From NCBI GenBank assembly GCA_938010795.1, contig CALLVB010000075.1, forward strand, positions 1 through 13,716: a DNA stretch of 13,716 bases, written 5' to 3'. The translations under genes and the position numbers were made by a program. Positions 5,670 to 12,685 of this stretch are shown piece after piece. The notes beneath the pieces were generated by a model that had not been told where the DNA came from, made no database searches, and was given only the letters and a program-made list of their open reading frames with translations. The stretch is from Minisyncoccota bacterium. Its GTDB lineage: Bacteria > Patescibacteriota > Minisyncoccia > Phycocordibacterales > GCA-2747955. Each line of letters begins with the position of its first letter. The first letter of the stretch is position 1.

Positions 5670-6581
5670 ATGATTGAAATCACTAATATTACTAAGACCT
5701 ATGCGAGTGGTTTCACTGCCCTCAGGGATGTAAACCTCACCATTAAAAAAGGAGAAATCTTTGCCCTTCTGGGACCAAATGGTGCTGGTAAAACAACTTT
5801 GATTAGTGCTATTTGTGGACTGGTTGAACCTTCAGGTGGAACTATTACTGTTGGAGGATTTGATACTAAAAAAGAATACCGCCAGGCTCGTTCCCTGATT
5901 GGGCTTGTTCCACAAGAGTTATTCTTAGAAATTTTTGAGACCGTATGGAGTACTATGACCTATGCACGAGGTTTTTATGGAAAAAAAGATGATCCTGAAC
6001 TTTACGAACAAATCCTGAGAGATCTTTCTCTGTGGGATAAAAAAGATGAAAAAATCCAAGCACTTTCTGGAGGAATGAAACGTCGTGTACTCATTGCACG
6101 TGCACTTACTAATGAACCTGCGGTTTTGTTTTTAGACGAACCGACCGCTGGGGTTGATGTCGAGCTCAGACGTGAGATGTTGGATGTAGTTAAAGACCTA
6201 CAGAAACGTGGAACCACAGTTATCTTAACCACTCATTATATTGAGGAAGCAGAAGAACTCGCTGATCGAATTGGTATTATCTCTGCTGGTGAAATAAAGC
6301 TAGTTGAAGATAAGGATGCGCTTATGAAACGTATGGGTCACAAAACACTCTCCTTAAATTTAGTACAGAATCTAGAAAAATTACCAGTAGGTGTACAACA
6401 AGAAGGAGTAGCTCTTTCTCCAGATGGATCCCAGATCCACTACTCGTACAAAACTGGCGCAAACTCAGGGATTACCACGCTTCTTTCAAGTCTCAAGGAA
6501 GCTGGAGTGGCATTTGAAGACCTTGATACCGAACAATCTTCTCTCGAGGAGATATTTGTAACACTCATTAACCAAAAATAA
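5670..6581 (+). CDS. ABC-2 type exporter, ATP-binding subunit
   Basis: The ATPase of a two-gene exporter, 303 residues from ATG 5670. All nucleotide-binding motifs are present: Walker A GPNGAGKTT (35-43), Q-loop Gln82 in LVPQEL, signature LSGGMKRRV (132-140), Walker B LFLDEP (153-158), D-loop Ala-Gly-Val-Asp, and the switch His189 in TTHYIEEAEELADR. The C-terminal 80 residues are a small accessory domain ending in SLEEIFVTLINQ, as in YadG-, NodI- and CcmA-like ATPases. The frame is open further upstream, but that extension overlaps the divergent gene and its promoter; MIEITNITKTY is the natural beginning. The permease starts one base after the stop (TAATATG). Such exporters move lipids, polysaccharides, drugs or antibiotics; the substrate cannot be inferred from the sequence. 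Confidence 0.93.
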   Translation: MIEITNITKTYASGFTALRDVNLTIKKGEIFALLGPNGAGKTTLISAICGLVEPSGGTITVGGFDTKKEYRQARSLIGLVPQELFLEIFETVWSTMTYARGFYGKKDDPELYEQILRDLSLWDKKDEKIQALSGGMKRRVLIARALTNEPAVLFLDEPTAGVDVELRREMLDVVKDLQKRGTTVILTTHYIEEAEELADRIGIISAGEIKLVEDKDALMKRMGHKTLSLNLVQNLEKLPVGVQQEGVALSPDGSQIHYSYKTGANSGITTLLSSLKEAGVAFEDLDTEQSSLEEIFVTLINQK

Positions 6582-6582
6582 T

Positions 6583-7344
6583 ATGAACTGGATTGGACTA
6601 TGGACAATATATAAAAAAGAGATGCAACGCACCAGACGTGTACTGTTTCAATCTGTTGTCTCTCCTGTAATCACTACTGCTCTCTACTTTGTAGTCTTTG
6701 GTTCTGCAATTGGAAGCGCAGTAGACACCATTGGGGGCATTAGCTACGCACAATTCATCGTCCCTGGATTAATCATGATGGCACTGCTTGCAAACAGCTT
6801 CTCCGCTGCTTCATCAGGAATCTACTTCCCTAAATTCATAGGAAGTATCTATGAATTACTCTCAGCACCTATCTCATACATTGAGATCACTGCTGGATAT
6901 GTACTTGCGGCTACCACGCGAGCACTACTTATTGGGGCGATCATCTTTGGCGTTGCGCTCTTCTTTACTCCATTGCCTATAGTGCATCCTTGGTGGGCGC
7001 TTGTATTTGCAGTCTTGGTATCGTTTGTGTTTGCGCTCTTTGGTTTTGTGGTTGGTTTGTGGGCATCGAACTTTGAACAACTTGGATTATTACCAACATT
7101 TGTTATTGCCCCTCTTTCCTTTTTAGGTGGAGTATTTTATTCAATAGATATGCTGCCTCCATTTTGGCAAACAGTGACACTTTTTAACCCACTTGTATAT
7201 ATGATTAATGGATTACGTTGGGCATTCTTTGGAATTACCGATGTTCACCCGGTATGGTCGATGAGTGTAATTCTCTTATTTATGGCAGTACTCTTTGTGA
7301 TAGTTGGTTGGATTTTTAAAACAGGATATAAATTGAGGAAATAA
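6583..7344 (+). CDS. ABC-2 type exporter, permease subunit
   Basis: A 253-residue membrane protein with six hydrophobic segments and the usual ABC-2 start: an amphipathic helix with basic residues (IYKKEMQRTRRVL) before the first segment, then a GxxxxxYAQFIVPGLIMMALL stretch and a conserved reentrant region around SFLGGVFYSIDMLPPFWQT, where the family has G-G-x-F-x-P/S. It closes the channel unit together with the ATPase immediately upstream; the two genes are one base apart and probably translationally coupled. It resembles the YadH/DrrB group. A terminator hairpin follows within a few bases. The substrate is unknown. Confidence 0.92.
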   Translation: MNWIGLWTIYKKEMQRTRRVLFQSVVSPVITTALYFVVFGSAIGSAVDTIGGISYAQFIVPGLIMMALLANSFSAASSGIYFPKFIGSIYELLSAPISYIEITAGYVLAATTRALLIGAIIFGVALFFTPLPIVHPWWALVFAVLVSFVFALFGFVVGLWASNFEQLGLLPTFVIAPLSFLGGVFYSIDMLPPFWQTVTLFNPLVYMINGLRWAFFGITDVHPVWSMSVILLFMAVLFVIVGWIFKTGYKLRK

Positions 7345-7364
7345 AAAACGTCTTGCGACGTTTT
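7345..7364 (+). terminator. Terminator of the ABC exporter operon
   Basis: An 8-bp stem (AAAACGTC with GACGTTTT) and a TTGC loop directly after the permease stop. The T-run is short, and the last T is shared with the extended -10 of the tRNA promoter that follows. Confidence 0.6.
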
Positions 7365-7372
7365 GCTATAAT
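7364..7372 (+). promoter_or_regulatory. Extended -10 promoter of tRNA-Ser(GGA)
   Basis: TGCTATAAT contains a perfect TATAAT (7367-7372) plus the TGn extension. The tRNA begins 10 bases later, so the leader is only a few bases. No recognisable -35 is seen at 17 bases; it would fall in the 5' arm of the terminator. Confidence 0.65.
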
Positions 7373-7382
7373 CTCGCTCATT

Positions 7383-7468
7383 GGAGAAGTGGCTGAGTGG
7401 TTTAAGGTGCTACGTTGGAAACGTAGTGTGTTGTAATGGCACCGCAGGTTCGAATCCTGTCTTCTCCG
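7383..7468 (+). tRNA. tRNA-Ser(GGA)
   Basis: The acceptor strands GGAGAAG and CTTCTCC pair. The anticodon stem CTACG/CGTAG closes the 7-base loop TTGGAAA with anticodon GGA (7417-7419). A long variable arm typical of class II tRNAs and a T-arm with GGTTCGAATCC follow. The discriminator is G, as in serine tRNAs. CCA is not encoded. The 3' end is repeated twice downstream (see 7453-7666). Confidence 0.95.
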
Positions 7469-7666
7469 CAAATAAAAGAGCACCGTAGATGTGTTTTATT
7501 TGCGGAGAAGAAAAAGTTGAATTTATTCAGCTTTGTCAGGATTCGAAAGACGGAGCCATAGACGAACTGAGTGAGTCAGGCGAGTCCGGTCAGGAAGTTC
7601 TTAACGAACGAAGTGAGTTTAGAAACTTGACGTCGAATCTTATCAATCCTGTCTTCTCCGCACAAA
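7453..7666. repeat. tRNA-Ser 3'-end repeats forming a palindromic element
   Basis: The 18-base sequence from the T-arm to past the discriminator (7453-7470) recurs in direct orientation at 7645-7662, 192 bp on. A third copy lies between them in inverted orientation, split as GCGGAGAAG (7502-7510) and CAGGATTCGAA (7537-7547) by a 26-base insert that itself can form a hairpin. The direct copy is likewise interrupted by a 6-base insert after TCGAATC (7633-7639). The stretch thus folds into a large imperfect inverted repeat closed by GCGGAGAAG/CTTCTCCGC. The rest of 7471-7699 holds no convincing gene. Confidence 0.75.
7460..7511. repeat. 18-bp perfect inverted repeat overlapping the tRNA 3' end
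   Basis: 7460-7477 pairs perfectly with 7494-7511 around a 16-base loop. The left arm is the 3' acceptor strand of the mature tRNA-Ser plus the trailer, so the hairpin competes with cloverleaf folding in the precursor. No T-run follows on the plus strand, so it is not an ordinary terminator. Confidence 0.8.
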
Positions 7667-7678
7667 TACGTGTATCCC

Positions 7679-7697
7679 TTTTTACCTTACGTAAAAA
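7679..7697 (-). terminator. Weak AT-rich hairpin after the photolyase-related gene
   Basis: A 7-bp stem (TTTTTAC with GTAAAAA) and a 5-base loop just past the stop at 7700. There is no U-run beyond it on the minus strand; it may or may not terminate. Confidence 0.3.
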
Positions 7698-7699
7698 TC

Positions 7700-9157
7700 T
7701 TATTTACTGAGAAATTTTTGTGCGTGCTTAAAATGATTTGTTCTTTTTTCCTCATCCATCTTCTCTAATAGCCGTGGCATCATAGACATCCTGTGATTAT
7801 TCTTAAATACCTCCTTGTGTGTATTGATGAAATTCCAATACAAGCCAGTCATCGTCTCTTCCCAAGGACCTTTTTTATAATTAGACATTTTTTTGATGTA
7901 ATTTGCACCGGCAATATACGGCTTGGTAGCAAAAGAACCACCATCAGCAAACTGGCTCATTCCATATACATTTGGAACCATCACCCAATCGTAGGCATCA
8001 ACATACATTGCCATAAACCAGAGATACGCTTCGTCAGGGTGTACACCAGAGAGCAACATAGTATTCCCCAGAACCATCAATCGTTCGATATGATGAACGT
8101 ATCCGTATTGTAATGACCGATTAATACTTGTATCAACAGGATCTATCCCTGTCTCCCCTTTCCACCACATACTACTGAGTTTCTTATGGTGAGCAAAAAA
8201 ATTTTGATTTCTCATTTGTATACCATCTGATTCATATGAAGCACGCATAAATTCCCTCCAGCCAATAATTTGTCTGACAAAACCTTCTGTGGAATTGAGT
8301 GGTACATCATGCTTGCGTGAATAAACAAGCGTCTTATCAAGAACCTCCTGAGGAGTAATAAGTCCACAATTAATGAGCGGTGATAGTACTGAGTGATTGA
8401 TTCGAACAAACTCATCTGAAATTGCATCTTCATATGGACCAAATTCTGAAAATCTTTGAACTAAAAAGTTATCGAGCCATACAAGAGCAGCTTCTCTCGT
8501 ATATGGAATCCACACTTGTACATCTCCGTATATTTCACATTTCAAATGAGCAACCCACTCCATCGCAGCCTCAATCTCATCATTATCCATATACTCCATA
8601 TCCATAGGCACCTCATAATTTTTAGGTAACTTTTTTCTATTCTCTTCATCAAAAGACCACTTGCCACCGATAGGTTCTGCACCATCCATGAGAATATTTT
8701 TATCTATACGTATCTGTTTATAAAAACGTGCCATATGTCGCCTAGAGCTGACGTATCTCTCAACAGCTTCTTCTTTATTCAAGATAAACATAGGAGATTC
8801 ATACCACACCCTATTAAATCCATGTGTCTTTTCTGATTCCCTTATTCTTTTTTCAAGCCACTGATCAGTGGTGTCGACAACATGAATCTGTGTCACTCCT
8901 TGTGACTGAATATACGCAAACACCTCTTGTGTAGTAGCTACGTTTACACGTTCGATAATTTCCACATCGTACCCTTGAGTAATTAACTTCTTTTTATACT
9001 CCCTGATTGATAAATAATGGAGAAGCATTTTTTGCGCATGTACCGGAAATTCACCCATCATTAATGGCTCTTCTATCAAATAAATTCTTCTCCCCTCCAC
9101 AATTGCTGGGTGTTTATCAAATAGCTGGTGAGGATAAATAAGTACTGCTTCTTGCAT
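7700..9157 (-). CDS. Photolyase-related protein (DPRP/PhrB-like family) without iron-sulfur cysteines
   Basis: A 485-residue cryptochrome/photolyase-related protein. The N-terminal Rossmann-like part starts IYPHQLFDKHP, the typical opening of the deoxyribodipyrimidine photolyase-related (pfam DPRP) family; the C-terminal FAD-binding part has GFVRQIIGWREFMRA, HHIERLMVLGN and VPNVYGMSQFADGG. Characterised bacterial members such as Agrobacterium PhrB repair (6-4) photoproducts and carry a 4Fe-4S cluster held by four Cys. Here only two Cys exist in the whole protein (in HLKCEIYGD and LINCGLITP), and the usual Cys-x-x-Cys region after the KMS-x-Y motif reads KMSNYKKGPWEETMTGLYW. A four-Cys cluster is therefore not possible. 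TATAAT lies 9 bases before the ATG. It is divergent from, and 19 bp from, the DUF2256 gene. Confidence 0.9.
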   Translation of the reverse strand: MQEAVLIYPHQLFDKHPAIVEGRRIYLIEEPLMMGEFPVHAQKMLLHYLSIREYKKKLITQGYDVEIIERVNVATTQEVFAYIQSQGVTQIHVVDTTDQWLEKRIRESEKTHGFNRVWYESPMFILNKEEAVERYVSSRRHMARFYKQIRIDKNILMDGAEPIGGKWSFDEENRKKLPKNYEVPMDMEYMDNDEIEAAMEWVAHLKCEIYGDVQVWIPYTREAALVWLDNFLVQRFSEFGPYEDAISDEFVRINHSVLSPLINCGLITPQEVLDKTLVYSRKHDVPLNSTEGFVRQIIGWREFMRASYESDGIQMRNQNFFAHHKKLSSMWWKGETGIDPVDTSINRSLQYGYVHHIERLMVLGNTMLLSGVHPDEAYLWFMAMYVDAYDWVMVPNVYGMSQFADGGSFATKPYIAGANYIKKMSNYKKGPWEETMTGLYWNFINTHKEVFKNNHRMSMMPRLLEKMDEEKRTNHFKHAQKFLSK

Positions 9158-9158
9158 G

Positions 9159-9172
9159 TATACTTAATTATA
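9159..9172. promoter_or_regulatory. Divergent -10 elements between the photolyase-related gene and DUF2256
   Basis: Plus strand TATACT (9159-9164) is 12 bases before the ATG of the DUF2256 gene. Minus strand TATAAT (9172-9167) is 9 bases before the ATG of the photolyase-related gene at 9157. The whole intergenic space is 19 bp, so the -35 regions would lie in the coding sequences. Neither has a strong -35. Confidence 0.5.
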
Positions 9173-9176
9173 AGTC

Positions 9177-9332
9177 ATGGCACAAAAGAATGATATAAGA
9201 AGACAAATGAAGATCTGCCCTACCTGTAAAAGACCGTTTCACAATAGAAAAAAATGGGAATCTCGAGGAATATGGCCAGAAGTAGTCTATTGCTCAACCG
9301 CATGTGGCAAGCGCAGAAACACAAGTGATTAA
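9177..9332 (+). CDS. DUF2256 small zinc-finger-like protein
   Basis: A 51-residue protein, below the usual length cut-off for gene calling. It reads KICPTCKRPFHNRKKWES, then GIWPEVVYCSTACGKRR: two CxxC-type pairs (Cys14/Cys17 and Cys39/Cys43), with PF and KKW between them. This is the DUF2256 pattern, in which the cysteines probably bind zinc. DUF2256 genes are commonly found beside photolyase-family genes, and here it sits between two of them: 19 bp from the divergent photolyase-related gene, and its TAA overlaps the stop of the convergent CPD photolyase. The function is unknown; a helper or regulator of photolyase is inference from position. Confidence 0.85.
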   Translation: MAQKNDIRRQMKICPTCKRPFHNRKKWESRGIWPEVVYCSTACGKRRNTSD

Positions 9333-10642
9333 TCTTCTTTTTTCTTTACTGCCTTTTTATACATCTCAAGTGTTTTCTCCCGCGCCTCTTTATGATCAAC
9401 TATGGGATCTGGATACTCGTCTGTCTTGTATTCAGAAATCCAGCGTGCAATGTACTCTTCCTCGGGGTCGAACTTCTCCTGCTGAGTATATGGATTAAAG
9501 ATCCTAAAATATGGCATAGTGTCTGTCCCACTACCAGCAACCCACTGCCAGTTTCCTACATTTGAAGCCATCTCATAGTCAAACAATTTTTTAGCAAAAT
9601 ACTCTTCACCCCATCGCCAATCAATCTGCAGGTGTTTACATAAAAAACTCGCAGTGATCATCCTCACTCTATTGTGCATATACCCTGTTTCATTGAGCTC
9701 TCTCATTCCCGCATCCACAATTGGATATCCGGTCTTTCCTTCACACCATTGTTTGAAGTGTTTTTTATTTCTACTCCACTCAACAGTATCGTACAGAGGT
9801 TTAATTGCTTTGCGCTTGCTATTAGGGAAATACCACAAGACATGCTGAAAGAATTCTCGCCATATTAATTCGCTCACAAAATGATCAGAACCAGCTGACA
9901 TGGCTTTTCGATATGCCTCTCTTGTGGATACTTGTCCAAATCTGAGGTATGGAGAAATTCTTGATACTCCCCATTCCCTATTTGGATAATCTCTATTTAT
10001 CTTGTACTCATGAAATACCTCATTGCTTATATTATAGGTATCTGGCGGTATTGAACTTTGCTCAAACCCTATTTCCTCTAAACTCATCACGGGCCCTGCG
10101 GACAGCGAAGCAAGCTTAGTAAGGTTTTTGCTACTTGGGAATTCTCGTGTCATCTCCTCTTTGAAGTGAGCGAGCCATTTGTTTTTAAATGGCGTATATA
10201 CCATGTATGGCTCCCCGTTATCCTTAAGGATCTCTCCAGGTTCAAACACAACATGGTCTTTATATGTTTTAAACTCACAATCAATCTCGTGAAGCGCTGT
10301 CGTCATTGATTCATCTCTCACACGTGCATATGGCTCATAATCACGATTCGTGTACACACCTGAGACATCATATTCTTTAGCAAGTTGCACGATAATTTCT
10401 TGTGGGTCTCCAGACCGGACAATAAGACTAGAGCCATACTTCTCAAACTCACTATGTAGCTCTTGTAATGTCTCATGAATGAACGTAACTCTGTGATCTT
10501 TTTTATCCTCTATCCTGTCTAAAATAGTTGTATCAAACACAAAAACTGGTATCACGTGGTCACACTCTTGTAACGCATGGAATAGTCCGACATTGTCTTC
10601 TGTTCGCAAGTCTCTTCTAAACCAAAAAATGCCTTGTTTCAT
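9329..10642 (-). CDS. phr: Deoxyribodipyrimidine photolyase (class I cryptochrome/photolyase family)
   Basis: A light-driven flavoenzyme that splits cyclobutane pyrimidine dimers, 437 residues from ATG 10642. The N-terminal antenna domain starts GIFWFRRDLRTEDN. The FAD domain has NREWGVSRISPYLRFGQVS, FVSELIWREFFQHVLW, TGYPIVDAGMRELNETGYMHNR and DYEMASNVGNWQWVAGSGTD followed by PYFRIFNPYTQQEKFDP, all hallmark segments of class I enzymes. The frame is open 27 codons further upstream, but that stretch overlaps the divergent DUF1801 gene, and the MKQGIFWF start matches the family. TATAAT (10654-10649) lies 6 bases before the ATG, so the mRNA is probably leaderless. Its stop overlaps that of the convergent DUF2256 gene. 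Confidence 0.95.
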   Translation of the reverse strand: MKQGIFWFRRDLRTEDNVGLFHALQECDHVIPVFVFDTTILDRIEDKKDHRVTFIHETLQELHSEFEKYGSSLIVRSGDPQEIIVQLAKEYDVSGVYTNRDYEPYARVRDESMTTALHEIDCEFKTYKDHVVFEPGEILKDNGEPYMVYTPFKNKWLAHFKEEMTREFPSSKNLTKLASLSAGPVMSLEEIGFEQSSIPPDTYNISNEVFHEYKINRDYPNREWGVSRISPYLRFGQVSTREAYRKAMSAGSDHFVSELIWREFFQHVLWYFPNSKRKAIKPLYDTVEWSRNKKHFKQWCEGKTGYPIVDAGMRELNETGYMHNRVRMITASFLCKHLQIDWRWGEEYFAKKLFDYEMASNVGNWQWVAGSGTDTMPYFRIFNPYTQQEKFDPEEEYIARWISEYKTDEYPDPIVDHKEAREKTLEMYKKAVKKKED

Positions 10643-10648
10643 CACTAG

Positions 10649-10654
10649 ATTATA
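10649..10654 (-). promoter_or_regulatory. -10 element of the phr gene
   Basis: A perfect minus-strand TATAAT, ending 6 bases before ATG 10642. The -35 at 17 bases (CCGCTA) is poor. GAGG upstream is 12 bases from the ATG and is partly inside the promoter, so it is unlikely to act as a ribosome site. Confidence 0.5.
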
Positions 10655-10704
10655 CCTCACCTCTCTTTTCGTAGCGGTATGTAATAATAAACGGCACTCT
10701 ACAT

Positions 10705-11136
10705 ATGTCAACACTACAAACAAAAAAGAATACCGCGTCTGTTTCAGCTTTCATTGCAACACTTGAAGGCAAGCAAAAGAAAAAAGATAGCAAGGAACTT
10801 GTAAAGATCTTTGAATCTACCACTGGCCTGAAGGCAACTATGTGGGGTGAATCCATGATTGGTTTTGGCTCATATCACTACACATCAGAGAAAAGTTCCC
10901 AAGAAGGTGAATGGCCTCTTACTGCCTTTGCTCCTCGTGGTAAAAACATCTCTATCTATCTGATGCCAGGTGTTTCAAAGTTTGAGAAACAACTCGCAAA
11001 ACTTGGTAAACACAAAGTAAGTAAAGGTTCGTGTTTATATATTAATAAATTAAGTGACGTAGATACAACAGTGCTTGCAAAAATTATTCTCTCGTCTGTT
11101 AAAGGCATCAAACAAATGTATCCAAATAAGAAGTAA
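10705..11136 (+). CDS. DUF1801 (YdhG-like) domain protein
   Basis: A 143-residue soluble protein of the DUF1801 family. The middle part shows LKATMWGESMIGFGSYHYTS, FAPRGKNISIYLMPG, and a lysine-rich GKHKVSKGSCLYINKLSDVD ending, in the usual order: a strand with the conserved W-G, an F-x-x-x-K-x-x-I-x-x-Y strand, and a final K-G-x-x-x-x-x-F/Y-x-x-x strand. Members have been linked to iron or stress roles, but none is well established, so no function is assigned. ATG 10705 is the first in-frame ATG. It is divergent from phr across 62 bp and ends at a strong bidirectional terminator. Confidence 0.8.
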   Translation: MSTLQTKKNTASVSAFIATLEGKQKKKDSKELVKIFESTTGLKATMWGESMIGFGSYHYTSEKSSQEGEWPLTAFAPRGKNISIYLMPGVSKFEKQLAKLGKHKVSKGSCLYINKLSDVDTTVLAKIILSSVKGIKQMYPNKK

Positions 11137-11137
11137 A

Positions 11138-11161
11138 AAAGCCGCCCCACTGGGCGGCTTT
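11138..11161. terminator. Bidirectional terminator between DUF1801 and the orphan gene
   Basis: A 10-bp GC-rich stem (AAAGCCGCCC with GGGCGGCTTT) and a 4-base loop. The minus strand has a T-run of six after the stem, the plus strand TTT. It lies between two convergent genes and serves both. Confidence 0.85.
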
Positions 11162-11168
11162 CATGAAT

Positions 11169-11690
11169 TTATATAAACTTAGGGGGTGGGTTAAATACTT
11201 GATATGCAACAATGCACACATTTTCATGTTCTGTATTCAACCGTTCCAGTGCTTGCTTGGCGGTAACCACCTCTCCCCATCCAAGTTCTGAGAAAAAATT
11301 CTCTACACCTAAGCGACAAAATCCTGCATTCTGGGCATCTTCTTTGCTAAAAGTGATACCTGGTGTCCTGCGTAGCCAAGACCTCATCGTGCTGATCTTA
11401 CCAACATACTCCTGTTTGTTACGCGCAAGGTTTTTGAACGCAGCACGTGCCATTTGGAGTGCAGTACCGGGATCATCAGCTTCTACGTGGTATGTCCACT
11501 CAGACAATCTTTTTCTACCTTTAAACGTTACAAAGTATAGTTCGGATTTTGGATCCTCAAGAAGATACGCATGATAGACAAAAAATGATTTACGCCTATC
11601 TACGAACTTGATTGTTCTTTCGATCTTAATACCGTCAGAATCATCATACTGATAACCGTCTCTTATTTCGAATTGTTTCACTGTAGGCAT
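11169..11690 (-). CDS. Hypothetical protein, 173 residues
   Basis: Not recognised. A soluble, rather basic protein with one Cys-containing segment (AGFCRLGVENFFSELGW) and a second Cys near the end (ENVCIVAYQVFNPPPKF). The beginning (IKIERTIKFVDRRKSFFVYHAYL) looks like beta strands, the middle is helical (ALQMARAAFKNLARNKQEYV) with basic patches (RSWLRRTPG). No signal peptide or membrane segment is seen. AAGGGG lies about 8 bases before the ATG at 11690, one of the few clear Shine-Dalgarno sites in the window, and TATAAT (11720-11715) gives a leader of about 17 bases. It lies alone between the terminators of DUF1801 and htpX. The frame length, start signals and its own terminator make it a real gene. 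Confidence 0.7.
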   Translation of the reverse strand: MPTVKQFEIRDGYQYDDSDGIKIERTIKFVDRRKSFFVYHAYLLEDPKSELYFVTFKGRKRLSEWTYHVEADDPGTALQMARAAFKNLARNKQEYVGKISTMRSWLRRTPGITFSKEDAQNAGFCRLGVENFFSELGWGEVVTAKQALERLNTEHENVCIVAYQVFNPPPKFI

Positions 11691-11714
11691 ACCAAGCCCC
11701 TTTCATGTCAATAG

Positions 11715-11720
11715 ATTATA
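11715..11720 (-). promoter_or_regulatory. -10 of the hypothetical gene at 11169-11690
   Basis: Perfect TATAAT on the minus strand, with a second copy at 11742-11737. The first leaves 24 bases to the ATG, room for the AAGGGG ribosome site. The -35 is not clear. Confidence 0.45.
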
Positions 11721-11748
11721 GTTTCAATCGAATTAGATTATAAAATAA

Positions 11749-11773
11749 AAACTGATATTTGTCATATCAGTTT
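11749..11773 (-). terminator. Terminator after htpX
   Basis: A perfect 10-bp stem (AAACTGATAT with ATATCAGTTT) with a 5-base loop, just past the htpX stop at 11779. On the minus strand it is followed by TTTATTTTA. Confidence 0.75.
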
Positions 11774-11778
11774 GTATG

Positions 11779-12681
11779 TTATTTATTCATCCCTCGCAAG
11801 TTATCAATCCTTTGTGTGATTGGTGGATGAGTTGAAAATATTCGCTCCAAAAAATCAACGGTGGTTCTGTCTCTATCTAAAAATGGAGATGAAATATACA
11901 GGTGGGCCGTTGCTGTTCCTGCTCGCTTTACCGGTTTATTTTGTTTTGAAATCTTCTCAAGTGCTGAAGCGAGCCCTTCTGGATACCGAGTCATCTCGAC
12001 TCCTGACGCGTCAGCCAAATATTCTCTTTTTCTTGAGATAGCCAACTGAATTGCCTTAGCAATAAACGGAGAGAGAATTGCAAAAACAATACCCGCTACT
12101 AGAATAATTGCGCTCGCTTTGCTGTCTCCCCCTTTAGTTTTAAATGCTCCTCGCATAAACATGTCAGCAATAATTGAAATAAATCCAACGAGTACCACCA
12201 CAATAGTCATTACCAAGATATCACGATTCTTGATATGAGAAAGCTCGTGAGCCGCAACTCCTTCGAGCTCTTTTTTCTCAAGACCGTCAATAATTCCTGT
12301 AGTAAATGCCATTGCAGCATTTTTTGGATTACGCCCAGTCGCAAATGCATTCATAGCTGAATCTTCAATGATGTATACCCGTGGAGTTGGCATCCCTTGT
12401 GAGATAGCAAGATTTTCTACGATCCTTAGTGCGACTTTATGTTGTGGATTCTTAGGATCCATTGGTTTGGCACCAGACATCTTGAGAGCCACTTTATCGG
12501 AATTAAAGTATGAAAAAAAATTACCGATAAAAGAAAATGCTACTGCAACATATAAAATAGCTGGGTTATCGTACATATACGAAAGTCCCCACCCTATTGC
12601 AATAATAAAGATCAGGAATGAACCCATCAAGAACCATGTTTTTCGAACATTAGCCCGTGCTTGTACGTGCGGCGTTATCAT
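11779..12681 (-). CDS. htpX: HtpX family M48 zinc metalloprotease
   Basis: A membrane protease for quality control of membrane proteins, 300 residues. Two hydrophobic segments (about 16-34 and 40-58) come first. The zinc site VAAHELSHIKNRD has His145, Glu146 and His149, and the third ligand Glu220 stands in SRKREYLADASG. Two more hydrophobic segments (about 155-175 and 190-210) lie between. EDSAMNAFATGRNPKNAAMAFT is the family's beta-hairpin region, and STHPPITQRI the conserved end. Length agrees with typical HtpX (about 290-300). It starts 4 bp after the lemA stop. LemA-HtpX pairs are frequent in bacteria, and the two are probably co-transcribed from the lemA promoter. Confidence 0.95.
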   Translation of the reverse strand: MITPHVQARANVRKTWFLMGSFLIFIIAIGWGLSYMYDNPAILYVAVAFSFIGNFFSYFNSDKVALKMSGAKPMDPKNPQHKVALRIVENLAISQGMPTPRVYIIEDSAMNAFATGRNPKNAAMAFTTGIIDGLEKKELEGVAAHELSHIKNRDILVMTIVVVLVGFISIIADMFMRGAFKTKGGDSKASAIILVAGIVFAILSPFIAKAIQLAISRKREYLADASGVEMTRYPEGLASALEKISKQNKPVKRAGTATAHLYISSPFLDRDRTTVDFLERIFSTHPPITQRIDNLRGMNK

Positions 12682-12685
12682 ATGT

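Noticed and set aside
7489..7710. Plus-strand frame of 73 codons after tRNA-Ser(GGA)
   Set aside because: It covers the tRNA-derived inverted repeats and resembles no family; palindromic repeats often give such open frames.
10643..10723. 27-residue N-terminal extension of the CPD photolyase
   Set aside because: It contains the promoter and overlaps the divergent DUF1801 gene; photolyases start near the GIFWFRRDLR segment.
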